A stretch of 37,577 bases of DNA, taken from contig SSTB01000153.1 in assembly GCA_009469665.1 (NCBI GenBank), positions 1-37,577 on the forward strand, read 5' to 3'. This stretch comes from Azonexaceae bacterium (lineage in GTDB: Bacteria; Pseudomonadota; Gammaproteobacteria; Burkholderiales; Rhodocyclaceae). Below, in pieces: positions 10,189-18,757 of this stretch. The first letter of the stretch is position 1. Every line of letters starts with the position of its first letter. Made by a program: the position numbers and the translations under genes. The notes below the pieces were generated by a model. That model made no database searches. It had not been told where the DNA came from and saw nothing but the letters and a program-made list of their open reading frames with translations.

Positions 10189-10217
10189 CTTTAGTGCATG
10201 CCTTCAGGGGGAGTCAA
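10188..10217 (-). promoter_or_regulatory. Predicted sigma70-type promoter of mraZ and the dcw operon
   Basis: On the minus strand, TTGACT (10217-10212, five of six consensus bases) is followed after 18 bases by TAAAGT (10193-10188, four of six). The -10 element abuts the first MraZ box, as expected for autorepression. Other -10 registers one or two bases away fit less well. Confidence 0.5.
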
Positions 10218-10365
10218 GGGTAAACGCGGGTTTTTTTCTGTGAAGACAAGGACTTACAGCATTTTTTCGCGAGGAATTGCCGGAATTTTTTTCCTTAAAA
10301 ATCAATGCGCCATTATGAACACTTAATGTAGTTTGTTACGAGTGGGAAAAAACTTCCCGGCGATG

Positions 10366-10613
10366 CCTTCAACCTAGAAACCTCAGTTGGACGGGCCCGT
10401 TGGTGCGTTCGGGAGGGTGTCTGGCGCGAAGCGACGACGCGGCAGGCTGATGCCTGCGAGGAGGAGCGACAAAGCCAGGCGCCCGCCCGGATGCGCCAGC
10501 GGGCCCGTAGCGGTGCCGCCCGGCGGGTGAGCGATTCGAAGGGGCTTTGATGTCCAGAACAAAAGGCATTCCGGGCTTCGACAAGCATTCAACTGAGGTT
10601 TCTAGGTTCAAGG
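10366..10613. mobile_element. MITE-like element, copy 1, in the 661-bp mraZ/aceE intergenic region
   Basis: Inverted terminal repeats bound this element: AACCTAGAAACCTCAGTTG at 10371-10389 and its exact complement at 10590-10608. They extend to about 24 bp with one mismatch (10366-10389 and 10590-10613). The interior is GC-rich and codes for nothing convincing. Read on the minus strand, the interior aligns with the repeats at 35480-35616 and 36831-36934. No transposase and no clear target duplication are visible. The rest of this intergenic region holds the mraZ promoter and operator, an AT-richer stretch (about 10218-10350) with T-runs, a CCCGACC/GGTCGGG inverted repeat (10637-10658) without a T-run, and the aceE promoter. 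Confidence 0.7.
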
Positions 10614-10676
10614 ATCAGCAAGGCCTTTTTTCCGTACCCGACCCCACCCCCGGTCGGGTCTACGGGTAAACCACAG

Positions 10677-10705
10677 TTGCACAATACGGATTACGGTTTT
10701 ACTAT
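10677..10705 (+). promoter_or_regulatory. Candidate promoter of aceE-aceF-lpdA
   Basis: TTGCAC (10677-10682), a 17-base spacer and TACTAT (10700-10705) give an acceptable sigma70 promoter about 100 bases before the aceE start. The -35 match is weak (first three bases only). No obvious PdhR-type operator was recognised. Confidence 0.4.
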
Positions 10706-10809
10706 GTGAAATATGACTGCGCCCAGCCCTACCCGGCGGAGGCGCCAAGCGTTAGAGTTGTCCGGCCCACCAGGCTCGACAGAATGCAACCCAATCGAGG
10801 AGACGAACC

Positions 10810-13488
10810 ATGGCAGACCTTACCCCCGCCCGTGCCGCCGACGCTGACCCCCAGGAGACCCGTGAGTGGGTCGATGCCCTGGAAGGTGTCATCGCCCAGG
10901 AAGGCCCCCAGCGCGCCCACTACCTGATCGAAACCCTGATCGGCCAGGCCCGGGAAGACGGCATCGACATTCCCTACTCGGCCAATACTGAGTACATCAA
11001 CACCATCCCCGCCGACCAGCAGCCCAAGTACCCGGGCAACCCGGATCTGGAACTGAAAATCCACTCCTACATCCGCTGGAACGCCATGGCCATGGTGGTG
11101 CGCGCCAACAAGGACACCAACGTGGGCGGCCACATCGCCTCCTTCGCCTCGGCTGCCGCCCTCTACGACGTGGGCTTCTCCCATTTCTGGCATGCGCCGT
11201 CCGCCGACCACGACGGCGATCTCATTTTCTTCCAGGGTCATTCGGTGCCCGGTGTCTATGCCCGCGCCTTCATGCTGGGGCGGCTCTCCGAGGAGCAGAT
11301 GGACAACTTCCGCCAGGAAACGGGCGGCAAGGGCATCTCCTCCTACCCCCACCCCTGGCTGATGCCGGATTTCTGGCAGTTCCCCACCGTCTCCATGGGC
11401 CTCGGCCCCATCCAGGCCATCTACCAGGCACGCTTCATGAAGTACCTCGCCTCCCGCGGCCTGATCGACGCCGCCAAGGCGGAAAAGCGCAAGGTCTGGG
11501 CTTTCCTCGGCGACGGCGAGACAGATGAAGTCGAGTCCCTGGGCGCCATCGGCATGGCCGGCCGCGAGCAACTCGACAATCTGGTCTTCGTCATCAACTG
11601 CAACCTGCAGCGCCTGGACGGCCCGGTACGGGGGAACGGCAAAATCATCCAGGAGCTGGAAGGTGAATTCCGCGGCGCCGGCTGGAACGTCATCAAGCTG
11701 GTCTGGGGCACCCACTGGGATGCCCTCTTCGCCCGCGACAAGAAGGGCATATTGAAGAAACGCATGATGGAATGCGTCGATGGCGAGTACCAGACCTTCA
11801 AGGCCAAGAATGGCGCCTACGTCCGCGAGAATTTCTTCAACACGCCGGAACTGAAGGAACTGGTCGCCGACTGGACCGACGACGAAATCTGGCAACTCAA
11901 CCGCGGCGGGCACGACATTTTCAAGATCTTTGCCGCCTACAAGGCCGCTACCGAGCACAAGGGGGCCCCCACCCTGATCCTGGCCAAGACCATCAAGGGC
12001 TTCGGCATGGGCCAGGCCGGCGAGGCCATGAATATTTCCCACCAGCAGAAGAAGTTGGACCACGAGTCTGTCCGTCGCTTCCGCGACCGTTTCGGCATCC
12101 CGGTGCCCGACGATCAGCTCGACGCCCTGCCCTACCTGAAATTCGCCGAGGATTCGCCGGAATACCAGTACCTGCGCCAGCGCCGCCTGGACCTGGGCGG
12201 TTTCCTGCCCCAGCGTCGGCGCAAGGCCGCGCCGCTGACCGTGCCCGGTCTAGACACCTTCGCCGCCCTCCTGAAGGCTTCCGGCGAAGGCCGCGAGCTG
12301 TCCACCACCATGGCCGTGGTGCGCATCATGAACATGCTGCTGAAGGACAAGCAGGTGGGCAAGAACGTGGTGCCCATCGTGCCGGACGAGTCCCGCACCT
12401 TCGGCATGGAAGGCATGTTCCGCGCCGTTGGCATCTGGAACCAGCAGGGCCAGAACTACGTGCCGGAAGATCACGACCAACTCATGTTCTACAAGGAGTC
12501 GAAGAACGGCCAGGTGCTCCAGGAAGGCATCAACGAAGCCGGCGCCATGAGCGACTGGATCGCGGCCGCCACCGCATACTCCGTGCATAACGTGCAGACC
12601 ATCCCCTTCTACATCTGCTACTCCATGTTCGGCCTGCAACGGGTGATGGATCTAGTGTGGGCCGCCGGCGACCAGCGCGCCCGGGGCTTCCTGGTGGGCG
12701 GCACCGCCGGCCGCACCACCCTGAACGGCGAGGGTTTGCAACATGAGGACGGCCACAGCCACATCCTGGCCAACTTGGTGCCCAACTGCATTTCCTACGA
12801 CCCCACCTTCCAGTTCGAAGTGGCTGTCATCGTCCAGGACGGCCTGCGCCGCATGCACGTGGAGCAGGAAGACGTCTTCTACTACCTCACGGTGATGAAC
12901 GAGAACTACGAGCATCCGGACATGCCCAAGGGCGCCGAAGCCGACATCATCAAGGGCATGTACTCCCTGCGGCAGGGCGGCAAGGGCAAGGGGCCGCGGG
13001 TCCAGTTGCTGGGTTCCGGCACCATCTTCCGGGAGGTCATCGCCGCCGCCGACCTGTTGAAAAACGACTGGGGCGTCGAAGCCGATATCTGGGGCTGCCC
13101 GTCCTTCAACGAACTGGCCCGTAATGGCCAGGACGTGGCCCGCTGGAACCTACTGCACCCGCTGGAAGCGCCGAAGCTGTCCCACGTCGAGCAGAAGCTC
13201 AAGGACGCCGAAGGCCCGGTGGTCGCCGCCACCGACTACGTCAAGCTCTTCGCCGAGCAGATCCGCCCCTTCGTCAAGGGCACCTACGTCACCCTGGGCA
13301 CCGACGGCTTCGGCCGCTCCGACACCCGCGAAAAGCTGCGCCACCATTTCGAGGTGGATCGCCACTGGGTGACCCTGGCCGCCCTCAAGGCCCTGGCCGA
13401 CGAAGGCAAGATCGAGCGCGAAAAGGTTGCCGCCGCCCTGGTCAAATACAAGCTGGATCCGGCCAAGCCGAATCCGATGTCGGTATAA
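10810..13488 (+). CDS. aceE: AceE, pyruvate dehydrogenase E1 component (homodimeric type)
   Basis: Thiamine-diphosphate enzyme that decarboxylates pyruvate and reductively acetylates the lipoyl groups of AceF. The 892-residue length is typical of the homodimeric E1. Visible features are HSYIRWNAMAMVVRAN near residue 85, GGHIASFASAAALYDVGFSHFW (quoted in parts), and the cofactor motif beginning GDGETDE (234-240) and ending near INCNLQRLDG (262-271). The start ATG has a GAGGAGA ribosome site seven bases upstream. aceF begins 13 bases after the stop, so the two are co-transcribed. A long frame on the opposite strand is a codon-bias shadow. Confidence 0.97.
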   Translation: MADLTPARAADADPQETREWVDALEGVIAQEGPQRAHYLIETLIGQAREDGIDIPYSANTEYINTIPADQQPKYPGNPDLELKIHSYIRWNAMAMVVRANKDTNVGGHIASFASAAALYDVGFSHFWHAPSADHDGDLIFFQGHSVPGVYARAFMLGRLSEEQMDNFRQETGGKGISSYPHPWLMPDFWQFPTVSMGLGPIQAIYQARFMKYLASRGLIDAAKAEKRKVWAFLGDGETDEVESLGAIGMAGREQLDNLVFVINCNLQRLDGPVRGNGKIIQELEGEFRGAGWNVIKLVWGTHWDALFARDKKGILKKRMMECVDGEYQTFKAKNGAYVRENFFNTPELKELVADWTDDEIWQLNRGGHDIFKIFAAYKAATEHKGAPTLILAKTIKGFGMGQAGEAMNISHQQKKLDHESVRRFRDRFGIPVPDDQLDALPYLKFAEDSPEYQYLRQRRLDLGGFLPQRRRKAAPLTVPGLDTFAALLKASGEGRELSTTMAVVRIMNMLLKDKQVGKNVVPIVPDESRTFGMEGMFRAVGIWNQQGQNYVPEDHDQLMFYKESKNGQVLQEGINEAGAMSDWIAAATAYSVHNVQTIPFYICYSMFGLQRVMDLVWAAGDQRARGFLVGGTAGRTTLNGEGLQHEDGHSHILANLVPNCISYDPTFQFEVAVIVQDGLRRMHVEQEDVFYYLTVMNENYEHPDMPKGAEADIIKGMYSLRQGGKGKGPRVQLLGSGTIFREVIAAADLLKNDWGVEADIWGCPSFNELARNGQDVARWNLLHPLEAPKLSHVEQKLKDAEGPVVAATDYVKLFAEQIRPFVKGTYVTLGTDGFGRSDTREKLRHHFEVDRHWVTLAALKALADEGKIEREKVAAALVKYKLDPAKPNPMSV

Positions 13489-13501
13489 AGGGGAGACGAC
13501 C

Positions 13502-15181
13502 ATGAGCCAACTCATCGAAGTCAAGGTCCCGGATATCGGCGATTTCTCCGACGTGCCGGTCATCGACCTGTTCGTCAAGGTCGGCGACAGCATCAAGATC
13601 GACGATGCCATCGCCACCCTGGAATCCGACAAGGCCACCATGGACGTGCCGAGCACTGTCGCCGGCGTGGTCAAGGAGGTGCTGGTGCAGGTCGGGGCCA
13701 AGGTCAGCGAAGGATCCTTGCTGATCAAGGTGGAAAGCGGCGCTGCCGCCACGGGGAATAGTGGAAGCGTAGCGAGCGAAGGCAATGCGCGAAGCGCGAA
13801 CGCCGCTGTACCGACCAGTACAGCAAGCGAGCGCGACAAAGCAGTGCCGAGCGCAGTAGCTTCCGGTGGCGTAGTCGAAGTGAAGGTGCCGGACATCGGC
13901 GATTTCTCCGACGTGCCGGTCATCGACCTCTTCGTCAAGGTCGGCGACCCCATCAAGGTGGACGATGCCATCTGCACCCTGGAGTCCGACAAGGCCACCA
14001 TGGACGTGCCTTCCACCGCCGCTGGCGTGGTCAAGGAAGTTCTGGTGCAACTAGGCTCCAAGGTCAGCGAGGGCGCCCTGCTGATCAAGGTGGAGAGTGG
14101 CACCGCAGCGGCCGCCTCCACACCTGCCGCGGCTCCCCAGGCGGCAGCCCCGGCGCCGGCCGCGACGCCATCGCCGGCCCCCGCGGCCCCGGCGCCGGCT
14201 GCTGCACCCGCCGGTCTGCCCGCGGCTCAAGCCCAGCCTTTGGCCCTCGGCGCCAAGGTCCATGCCTCGCCCTCGGTCCGTGCCTACGCCCGTGAGTTGG
14301 GCATCGACCTCTCCAAGGTGACCGCCTCCGGCCCCAAGGGCCGCATCCTCAAGGAAGACCTGAGCAAATACGTCAAGGGCGTAATGACCGGCGCCATCTC
14401 CGGCCCGGTGGCCTCTGCCTCCGGCGGCGTCACCGGCGGCGGCGTTCTCGATCTCTTGCCCTGGCCGAAGGTCGATTTCAGCAAGTTCGGTGAGATCGAG
14501 GTCAAGCCGCTCTCCCGCATCAAGAAGATCTCCGGCCAGAACCTCTCCCGCAACTGGGTGATGATCCCCGCCGTGACCTATCACGAGGATGCCGACATCA
14601 CCGACCTCGAAGCCTTCCGCGTGCAGCTGAACAAGGAGAACGAGAAGGGTGGCGGCGCCAAGCTGACCATGCTCGCGTTCCTGGTCAAGGCCTGCGTCAA
14701 GGCTCTGCAGAAGTTCCCCGAGTTCAACGCCTCCCTGGACGGCGACATTCTGGTGCTGAAGAAGTACTTCAACATCGGCTTCGCCGCCGACACGCCCAAC
14801 GGCCTGGTCGTGCCGGTGATCAAGAACGCCGACAAGAAGTCCGTCTTCGAACTCGCCCAGGAATCCGGCGATCTGGCCAAGCAGGCCCGGGACGGCAAGT
14901 TGAAGCCCGCCGACATGAGCGGCGCCTGCTTCACCATTTCGTCCCTCGGCGGCATCGGCGGCACCTACTTCGCGCCCATCGTCAATGCGCCGGAAGTGGC
15001 CATCCTCGGGGTCAACAAGTCGGCCATGAAGCCGGTGTGGGACGGCAAAGCTTTCGTGCCGCGCCTCACCCTGCCGTTGTCGCTGACCGCCGACCACCGT
15101 GTCATCGACGGTGCCCTGGCGACCCGCTTCAACGTGTATGTTGCGCAGCTGCTGGCGGACTTCCGCCGCGTCGCGCTTTGA
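13502..15181 (+). CDS. aceF: AceF, dihydrolipoamide acetyltransferase (E2) with two lipoyl domains
   Basis: Core of the pyruvate dehydrogenase complex, moving acetyl groups from E1 to CoA. The 559-residue order is lipoyl domain 1 (lipoyl-lysine K44 in ESDKATMDVP), linker 83-123, lipoyl domain 2 (K164, same motif), an Ala/Pro-rich linker (about 201-248), the peripheral-subunit-binding domain (about 254-290), and the catalytic domain ending in TADHRVIDG with H532 and D536. The two lipoyl domains are nearly identical. The first linker is unusual: it is Ser/Asn/Arg-containing instead of Ala/Pro-rich and is encoded by a palindromic sequence (see separate entry). The ATG is preceded by a GGGGAG site; lpdA follows after 15 bases. 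Confidence 0.97.
   Translation: MSQLIEVKVPDIGDFSDVPVIDLFVKVGDSIKIDDAIATLESDKATMDVPSTVAGVVKEVLVQVGAKVSEGSLLIKVESGAAATGNSGSVASEGNARSANAAVPTSTASERDKAVPSAVASGGVVEVKVPDIGDFSDVPVIDLFVKVGDPIKVDDAICTLESDKATMDVPSTAAGVVKEVLVQLGSKVSEGALLIKVESGTAAAASTPAAAPQAAAPAPAATPSPAPAAPAPAAAPAGLPAAQAQPLALGAKVHASPSVRAYARELGIDLSKVTASGPKGRILKEDLSKYVKGVMTGAISGPVASASGGVTGGGVLDLLPWPKVDFSKFGEIEVKPLSRIKKISGQNLSRNWVMIPAVTYHEDADITDLEAFRVQLNKENEKGGGAKLTMLAFLVKACVKALQKFPEFNASLDGDILVLKKYFNIGFAADTPNGLVVPVIKNADKKSVFELAQESGDLAKQARDGKLKPADMSGACFTISSLGGIGGTYFAPIVNAPEVAILGVNKSAMKPVWDGKAFVPRLTLPLSLTADHRVIDGALATRFNVYVAQLLADFRRVAL
13763..13864 (+). repeat. Imperfect palindrome inserted in frame in the first aceF linker
   Basis: GGAAGC (13763-13768) and GCTTCC (13859-13864) bound a 102-bp imperfect inverted repeat. 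Its centre is a perfect hairpin, GCTGTAC (13805-13811), loop CGACCA, GTACAGC (13818-13824), and the arms share further complementary blocks around GCAATGC/GCAGTGC and AGCGAGCG. It encodes residues of about 88-121, between two lipoyl domains, in a composition unlike the other linker. The size (102 = 3 x 34) keeps the frame. It looks like a REP-type element captured by a tolerant linker. Confidence 0.55.
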
Positions 15182-15196
15182 CCGGAGGCCCGTCAA

Positions 15197-16969
15197 ATGA
15201 GCAATCTGGTTGAAGTCAAAGTCCCGGATATCGGCGATTTCTCCGACGTGCCGGTCATCGACCTGTTCGTCAAGGTCGGCGATGCCATCAAGGTGGACGA
15301 CGCCATCTGCACCCTGGAATCCGACAAGGCCACCATGGACGTGCCGAGCACCGCCGCCGGCACGGTCAAGGAAGTACTGGTGCAGGTCGGCTCAAAGGTG
15401 AGCGAGGGTGCGCTTCTGATCAAGGTGGAAGCCGGCGCGGCTGAGGCGGCACCGGCCCCGCAGGCCGCGGCCCCGGCAGCTGCGCTTGCCCCCGTGGCGG
15501 CGCCGACCGCCGCCAGCCATGGCGGCACAGCCGATCTCGAATGTGAAATGCTCGTCCTCGGCGCCGGCCCCGGCGGCTATTCCGCCGCCTTCCGCGCCGC
15601 CGACCTCGGCATGAAGACCATCATCGTCGAGCGTTACGCGACCCTGGGCGGCGTATGCCTGAACGTGGGCTGCATTCCGTCCAAGGCCCTGCTCCACGTG
15701 GCCGAGATCATCGACGAAGCCCATCACGCCAAGGACCTCGGCGTCACCTTCGCCGCCCCCCAGATCGACATCGACACCCTGCGCACCCACAAGGACAAGG
15801 TCGTCGGCAAGCTGACCGGCGGCCTCGCCGGCATGGCCAAGGGCCGCAAGGTGGAGGTGGTACGCGGCTACGGCAGCTTCCTCGACCCGCATCACATCGA
15901 GGTCGAGGAAACCACCGGCAGTAGTCAGGACAAAACCGGCAGCAAGAAGATCATCAAGTTCCAGAAGTGCATCATCGCCGCCGGCTCGGCTGCGGTGCAC
16001 CTGCCCTTCATCCCCCGCGACCCGCGTATCGTCGATTCCACCGGCGCTCTGGAGCTGCGCTTCGTACCCAAGAAGATGCTGGTCATCGGCGGCGGCATCA
16101 TCGGCCTGGAAATGGCCACCGTCTATTCCACCCTCGGCGCCAAGGTCGACGTAGTGGAAATGATGGATGGCCTGATGCAGGGCCCCGACCGCGACGCGGT
16201 CAAGGTGTGGGAAAAGCAGAATACCCACCGCTTCGAGCGCATCATGCTCAAGACCAAGACGGTGGCGGTGGACGCCAGGGACGACGGCCTGTGGGTCAAG
16301 TTCGAAGGCGAAGGCGCGCCCAATGCCGAAGCCGTACGCTACGACATGATCCTGCAAGCCGCCGGCCGCAGCCCCAACGGCAAAAAGATCGCCGCGGAGA
16401 AGGCCGGCGTGGTGGTCACCGAGCGCGGTTTCATCCCGGTGGATGCCCAGATGCGCACCAACGTGCCCCACATCTTCGCCATCGGCGACCTCGTCGGCCA
16501 ACCCATGCTCGCCCACAAGGCGGTCCATGAAGCCCACGTGGCCGCGGAAGTTGCGGCAGGACACAAGGCCGCCTTCGACGCCCAGGTCATCCCCGGCGTG
16601 GCCTACACCCATCCGGAAGTAGCCTGGGTCGGCATCACCGAGGAAGAGGCCAAGAAGGCCGGGCGCAAGGTCGAGACCGCCAAGTTCCCCTGGGCCGCCT
16701 CCGGCCGCGCCATCGCCAACGGCGCCGACTACGGCTTCACCAAGCTGATCTTCGATGCCGAGACGCATCGCGTCATCGGCGGCGCCATCGTCGGGCCGTC
16801 GGCCGGCGACATGATCGGCGAAGTCTGCCTGGCGATCGAAATGGGCTGCGATGCCGTCGATATCGGCAAGACCATCCACCCCCACCCCACCCTGGGCGAA
16901 ACCGTCGGCATGGCCGCCGAAGTGGCCCACGGCACTTGCACGGACGTTCCTCCGTCGCGCAAGAAGTAA
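15197..16969 (+). CDS. lpdA: LpdA, dihydrolipoamide dehydrogenase (E3) with N-terminal lipoyl domain
   Basis: Flavoprotein that reoxidises dihydrolipoyl groups with NAD+. The 590-residue product is longer than a plain E3 because residues 1-80 are a lipoyl domain (K44 in ESDKATMDVP), followed by an Ala/Pro linker (81-110). The E3 part has the FAD motif GAGPGG (122-127), the redox cysteines in GGVCLNVGCIPSK (C154, C159), the NAD-binding GGGIIGLE segment and the C-terminal HPHPTLGE catalytic His-Glu motif. Lipoylated E3 is known in Neisseria and other betaproteobacteria. A GGAGG site lies eight bases before the ATG. The last gene of the operon; a strong terminator follows. Confidence 0.97.
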   Translation: MSNLVEVKVPDIGDFSDVPVIDLFVKVGDAIKVDDAICTLESDKATMDVPSTAAGTVKEVLVQVGSKVSEGALLIKVEAGAAEAAPAPQAAAPAAALAPVAAPTAASHGGTADLECEMLVLGAGPGGYSAAFRAADLGMKTIIVERYATLGGVCLNVGCIPSKALLHVAEIIDEAHHAKDLGVTFAAPQIDIDTLRTHKDKVVGKLTGGLAGMAKGRKVEVVRGYGSFLDPHHIEVEETTGSSQDKTGSKKIIKFQKCIIAAGSAAVHLPFIPRDPRIVDSTGALELRFVPKKMLVIGGGIIGLEMATVYSTLGAKVDVVEMMDGLMQGPDRDAVKVWEKQNTHRFERIMLKTKTVAVDARDDGLWVKFEGEGAPNAEAVRYDMILQAAGRSPNGKKIAAEKAGVVVTERGFIPVDAQMRTNVPHIFAIGDLVGQPMLAHKAVHEAHVAAEVAAGHKAAFDAQVIPGVAYTHPEVAWVGITEEEAKKAGRKVETAKFPWAASGRAIANGADYGFTKLIFDAETHRVIGGAIVGPSAGDMIGEVCLAIEMGCDAVDIGKTIHPHPTLGETVGMAAEVAHGTCTDVPPSRKK

Positions 16970-17000
16970 GCGATCACCTCAGCGCTCTCTTGCGCGTATT

Positions 17001-17032
17001 AAGGCGACAGCTACCGCTGTCGCCTTTTTTTT
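17001..17032 (+). terminator. Rho-independent terminator after lpdA
   Basis: An 11-bp perfect stem, AAGGCGACAGC (17001-17011) with loop TACC and GCTGTCGCCTT (17016-17026), runs into eight T residues (17025-17032). It lies 31 bases after the lpdA stop and closes the pyruvate dehydrogenase operon. Confidence 0.92.
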
Positions 17033-17145
17033 GCCGGCACACAAGCGGCAACATCACCAACATCAACCCGTAACACGGGCCCACCAAGATCGTGCTTCCT
17101 CCATTCCGCCGCTGCTCTCACCAAAATCACTTAGGAGTCACGTTC

Positions 17146-18573
17146 ATGCCGTATTTGACGCGCGCAGCCGGCCTCGCCGCCGCCTTGTCCATTCTTGCCG
17201 CTCCCGTCCAGGCGGGGTTCACCCCGTTTTCCAACTTCACCCCCATGACCTCCGGCAGTGCAGCCGGCAGCCTGCCGGAAAGCGCTCCCTTCAAGCTGTC
17301 ATCCGGCAATTTCAGCCAGACGGCCCTAGCCAATCGGGCCAATCAACTTTCCCTGGCCCCCGGCTCCAATTCTGGCAATTGGGACATGATCACCGCCAAC
17401 GAGACGGGGTCCAACGCCGGCCGCTATCTCTTCATGCCCTTCGAGACCAGCCGAGGCGGCGTTCAACGTGTTGACCTCAAAGATTCCAACTACAACACCC
17501 GGACCGTGACCATTGTTGCCCCCGGCACCCAGGGGTTCGTTTCGGGCGATGCATCCCGGTGGACCCCCTGGGGCACTTACCTTGCGGCCGAGGAATCCTG
17601 GGGCGCCAGCAGCACCAAGGGACGCCTCTTTGAGGTCACCAATCCCACCACGGCAGGCGCCAATGGCGGCGACTTTGTCCAACGCACGGTGATTCCGCGG
17701 GTATCCCACGAAGGCTTGGCTTTCGACAATAACAACACCCTCTATTTCGTCGACGAACTGAACGGCGGCGGTATTTACAAGTACGTGTCGGCCAAACCCA
17801 ATGCCACGTCGGGCGCCGACTATTTCGCCGAAGGCCAGACCTACGTACTCAAGGTCGGCAGCGGAGGCCAATTCGAAGGCAACAACGGGAGCGCCATCGC
17901 CGGAAGCGCCACGTGGGTCGCCATCACCGATGTCAAAGGTAAAGCGCTTTCCGGCGTTTCTGTCGCGCTGGCGGACGGGACCATTGACGGCCGCGCCTCC
18001 GCCTCCGCTGTGGGCGCAACGGGCTTCAATCGCCCCGAAGACCTGGAAATCAAGATCCTGGCAAATGGCCATGAACTGATCTACTTCACCACGACGGATT
18101 CGGATAACGATGCCAACGCAAGCAACGGCCGGGGCCGAGTGTACTCGCTGGATCTGGCCACGAACACCGTCAAACTCGCAGCGGACAACACCCTCAAGGA
18201 TCTTGCCACAGGGCTTGCCGTCGGCAGTGCCTGGAGCAACCCGGACAACCTTGCCATCGACGCGGCGGGGAACATCTACGTTGTCGAGGACCAGGATGGC
18301 GGCAAGGCCGACATCTGGTTCCTGCAGGACCTCGATGCCGACGGGATCGGCGATGCGGTGGGCCGCTGGCTGTCCTTATCGACGCTCGGTGCCGAGCCGA
18401 CCGGACTGTATTTCGACAAATTCGATCCCTCGGTCGCCTACGTCAATGTTCAGCACCCGGCCAGCGGCGACGATCAACTGATCCGCCTCCACGCAGTCCC
18501 GGAGCCTGGCGCCCTGGTACTGGCCCTCACCGGACTCGGCCTGATGGGCACGGCAGGCCGTCGTCGGCGCTGA
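17146..18573 (+). CDS. PhoX/DUF839-like secreted protein with PEP-CTERM sorting tail
   Basis: The 475-residue product has a signal peptide (basic start, hydrophobic core, cleavage after AAPVQA, about residue 23). The body carries PhoX-family features: DMITANETGSN, RWTPWGTYLAAEESWG, EGLAFDNNNTLYFVDE, and NPDNLAIDAAGNIYVVEDQDGG with an acidic DLDADGIGD segment suited to calcium. The C-terminus is a textbook PEP-CTERM signal: VPEPGALVLAL, a hydrophobic helix, then GRRRR. It should be exported, then processed by an exosortase and held at or released from the surface. PhoX proteins are calcium-dependent phosphatases; activity here is inferred. The ATG has a TTAGGAGT ribosome site. Single-gene unit between two terminators. 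Confidence 0.85.
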   Translation: MPYLTRAAGLAAALSILAAPVQAGFTPFSNFTPMTSGSAAGSLPESAPFKLSSGNFSQTALANRANQLSLAPGSNSGNWDMITANETGSNAGRYLFMPFETSRGGVQRVDLKDSNYNTRTVTIVAPGTQGFVSGDASRWTPWGTYLAAEESWGASSTKGRLFEVTNPTTAGANGGDFVQRTVIPRVSHEGLAFDNNNTLYFVDELNGGGIYKYVSAKPNATSGADYFAEGQTYVLKVGSGGQFEGNNGSAIAGSATWVAITDVKGKALSGVSVALADGTIDGRASASAVGATGFNRPEDLEIKILANGHELIYFTTTDSDNDANASNGRGRVYSLDLATNTVKLAADNTLKDLATGLAVGSAWSNPDNLAIDAAGNIYVVEDQDGGKADIWFLQDLDADGIGDAVGRWLSLSTLGAEPTGLYFDKFDPSVAYVNVQHPASGDDQLIRLHAVPEPGALVLALTGLGLMGTAGRRRR

Positions 18574-18596
18574 AGGTTCGCCCGAGTGATCCTGGC

Positions 18597-18621
18597 AGGG
18601 CGCCCAAGCGGCGCCTTTTTT
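18597..18621 (+). terminator. Rho-independent terminator after the PEP-CTERM gene
   Basis: GGCGCC (18599-18604), a five-base loop and GGCGCC (18610-18615) form a six-bp stem, extendable by a G-T and an A-T pair into the following run of six T residues (18616-18621). It lies 25 bases after the stop codon. Confidence 0.75.
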
Positions 18622-18683
18622 CTATCCAGCCCGAGTAGCCTGAACCTCTGTCTAAGCGCCGGAATGCCGGCACATCCTCCCAA

Positions 18684-18726
18684 TGTAACAATTGCTACAG
18701 ATGCGGTGCTCCGCGCTGGCTAATCT
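18684..18726 (+). promoter_or_regulatory. Crp/Fnr-type operator and class II promoter of the DUF4242-peroxidase-regulator operon
   Basis: TGTAACAATTGCTACA (18684-18699) is a 16-bp dyad with a single mismatched pair, containing GTA-N8-TAC. Its centre (18691.5) is exactly 32 bases from the centre of TAATCT (18721-18726), a plausible -10 element; this is the geometry of a class II activator site centred at -41.5. There is no good -35 element, as expected for activator dependence. The Crp/Fnr-type regulator encoded last in this operon is the obvious candidate to bind it. Binding is inferred. Confidence 0.5.
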
Positions 18727-18757
18727 GCAGACTCCCCTCAACCCACAAGGAGTTGCC

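Noticed and set aside
10313..10611. Minus-strand frames of 69-91 codons in the mraZ/aceE spacer
   Set aside because: They lie within MITE copy 1; the same N-terminal pattern (NLETSV) arises from copy 2 at 35480, so this is repeat sequence.
10637..10658. CCCGACC/GGTCGGG inverted repeat as a terminator
   Set aside because: No T-run follows on either strand, and it lies between divergent genes where no terminator is needed.
10729..12063. 444-codon open frame on the minus strand opposite aceE
   Set aside because: It mirrors aceE codon bias in a G+C-rich genome and encodes no recognisable family. aceE itself is unmistakable.
14051..16930. Long minus-strand frames opposite aceF and lpdA
   Set aside because: Low-complexity Gly/Asp/Val translations created by the lipoyl and linker codons of the real genes.
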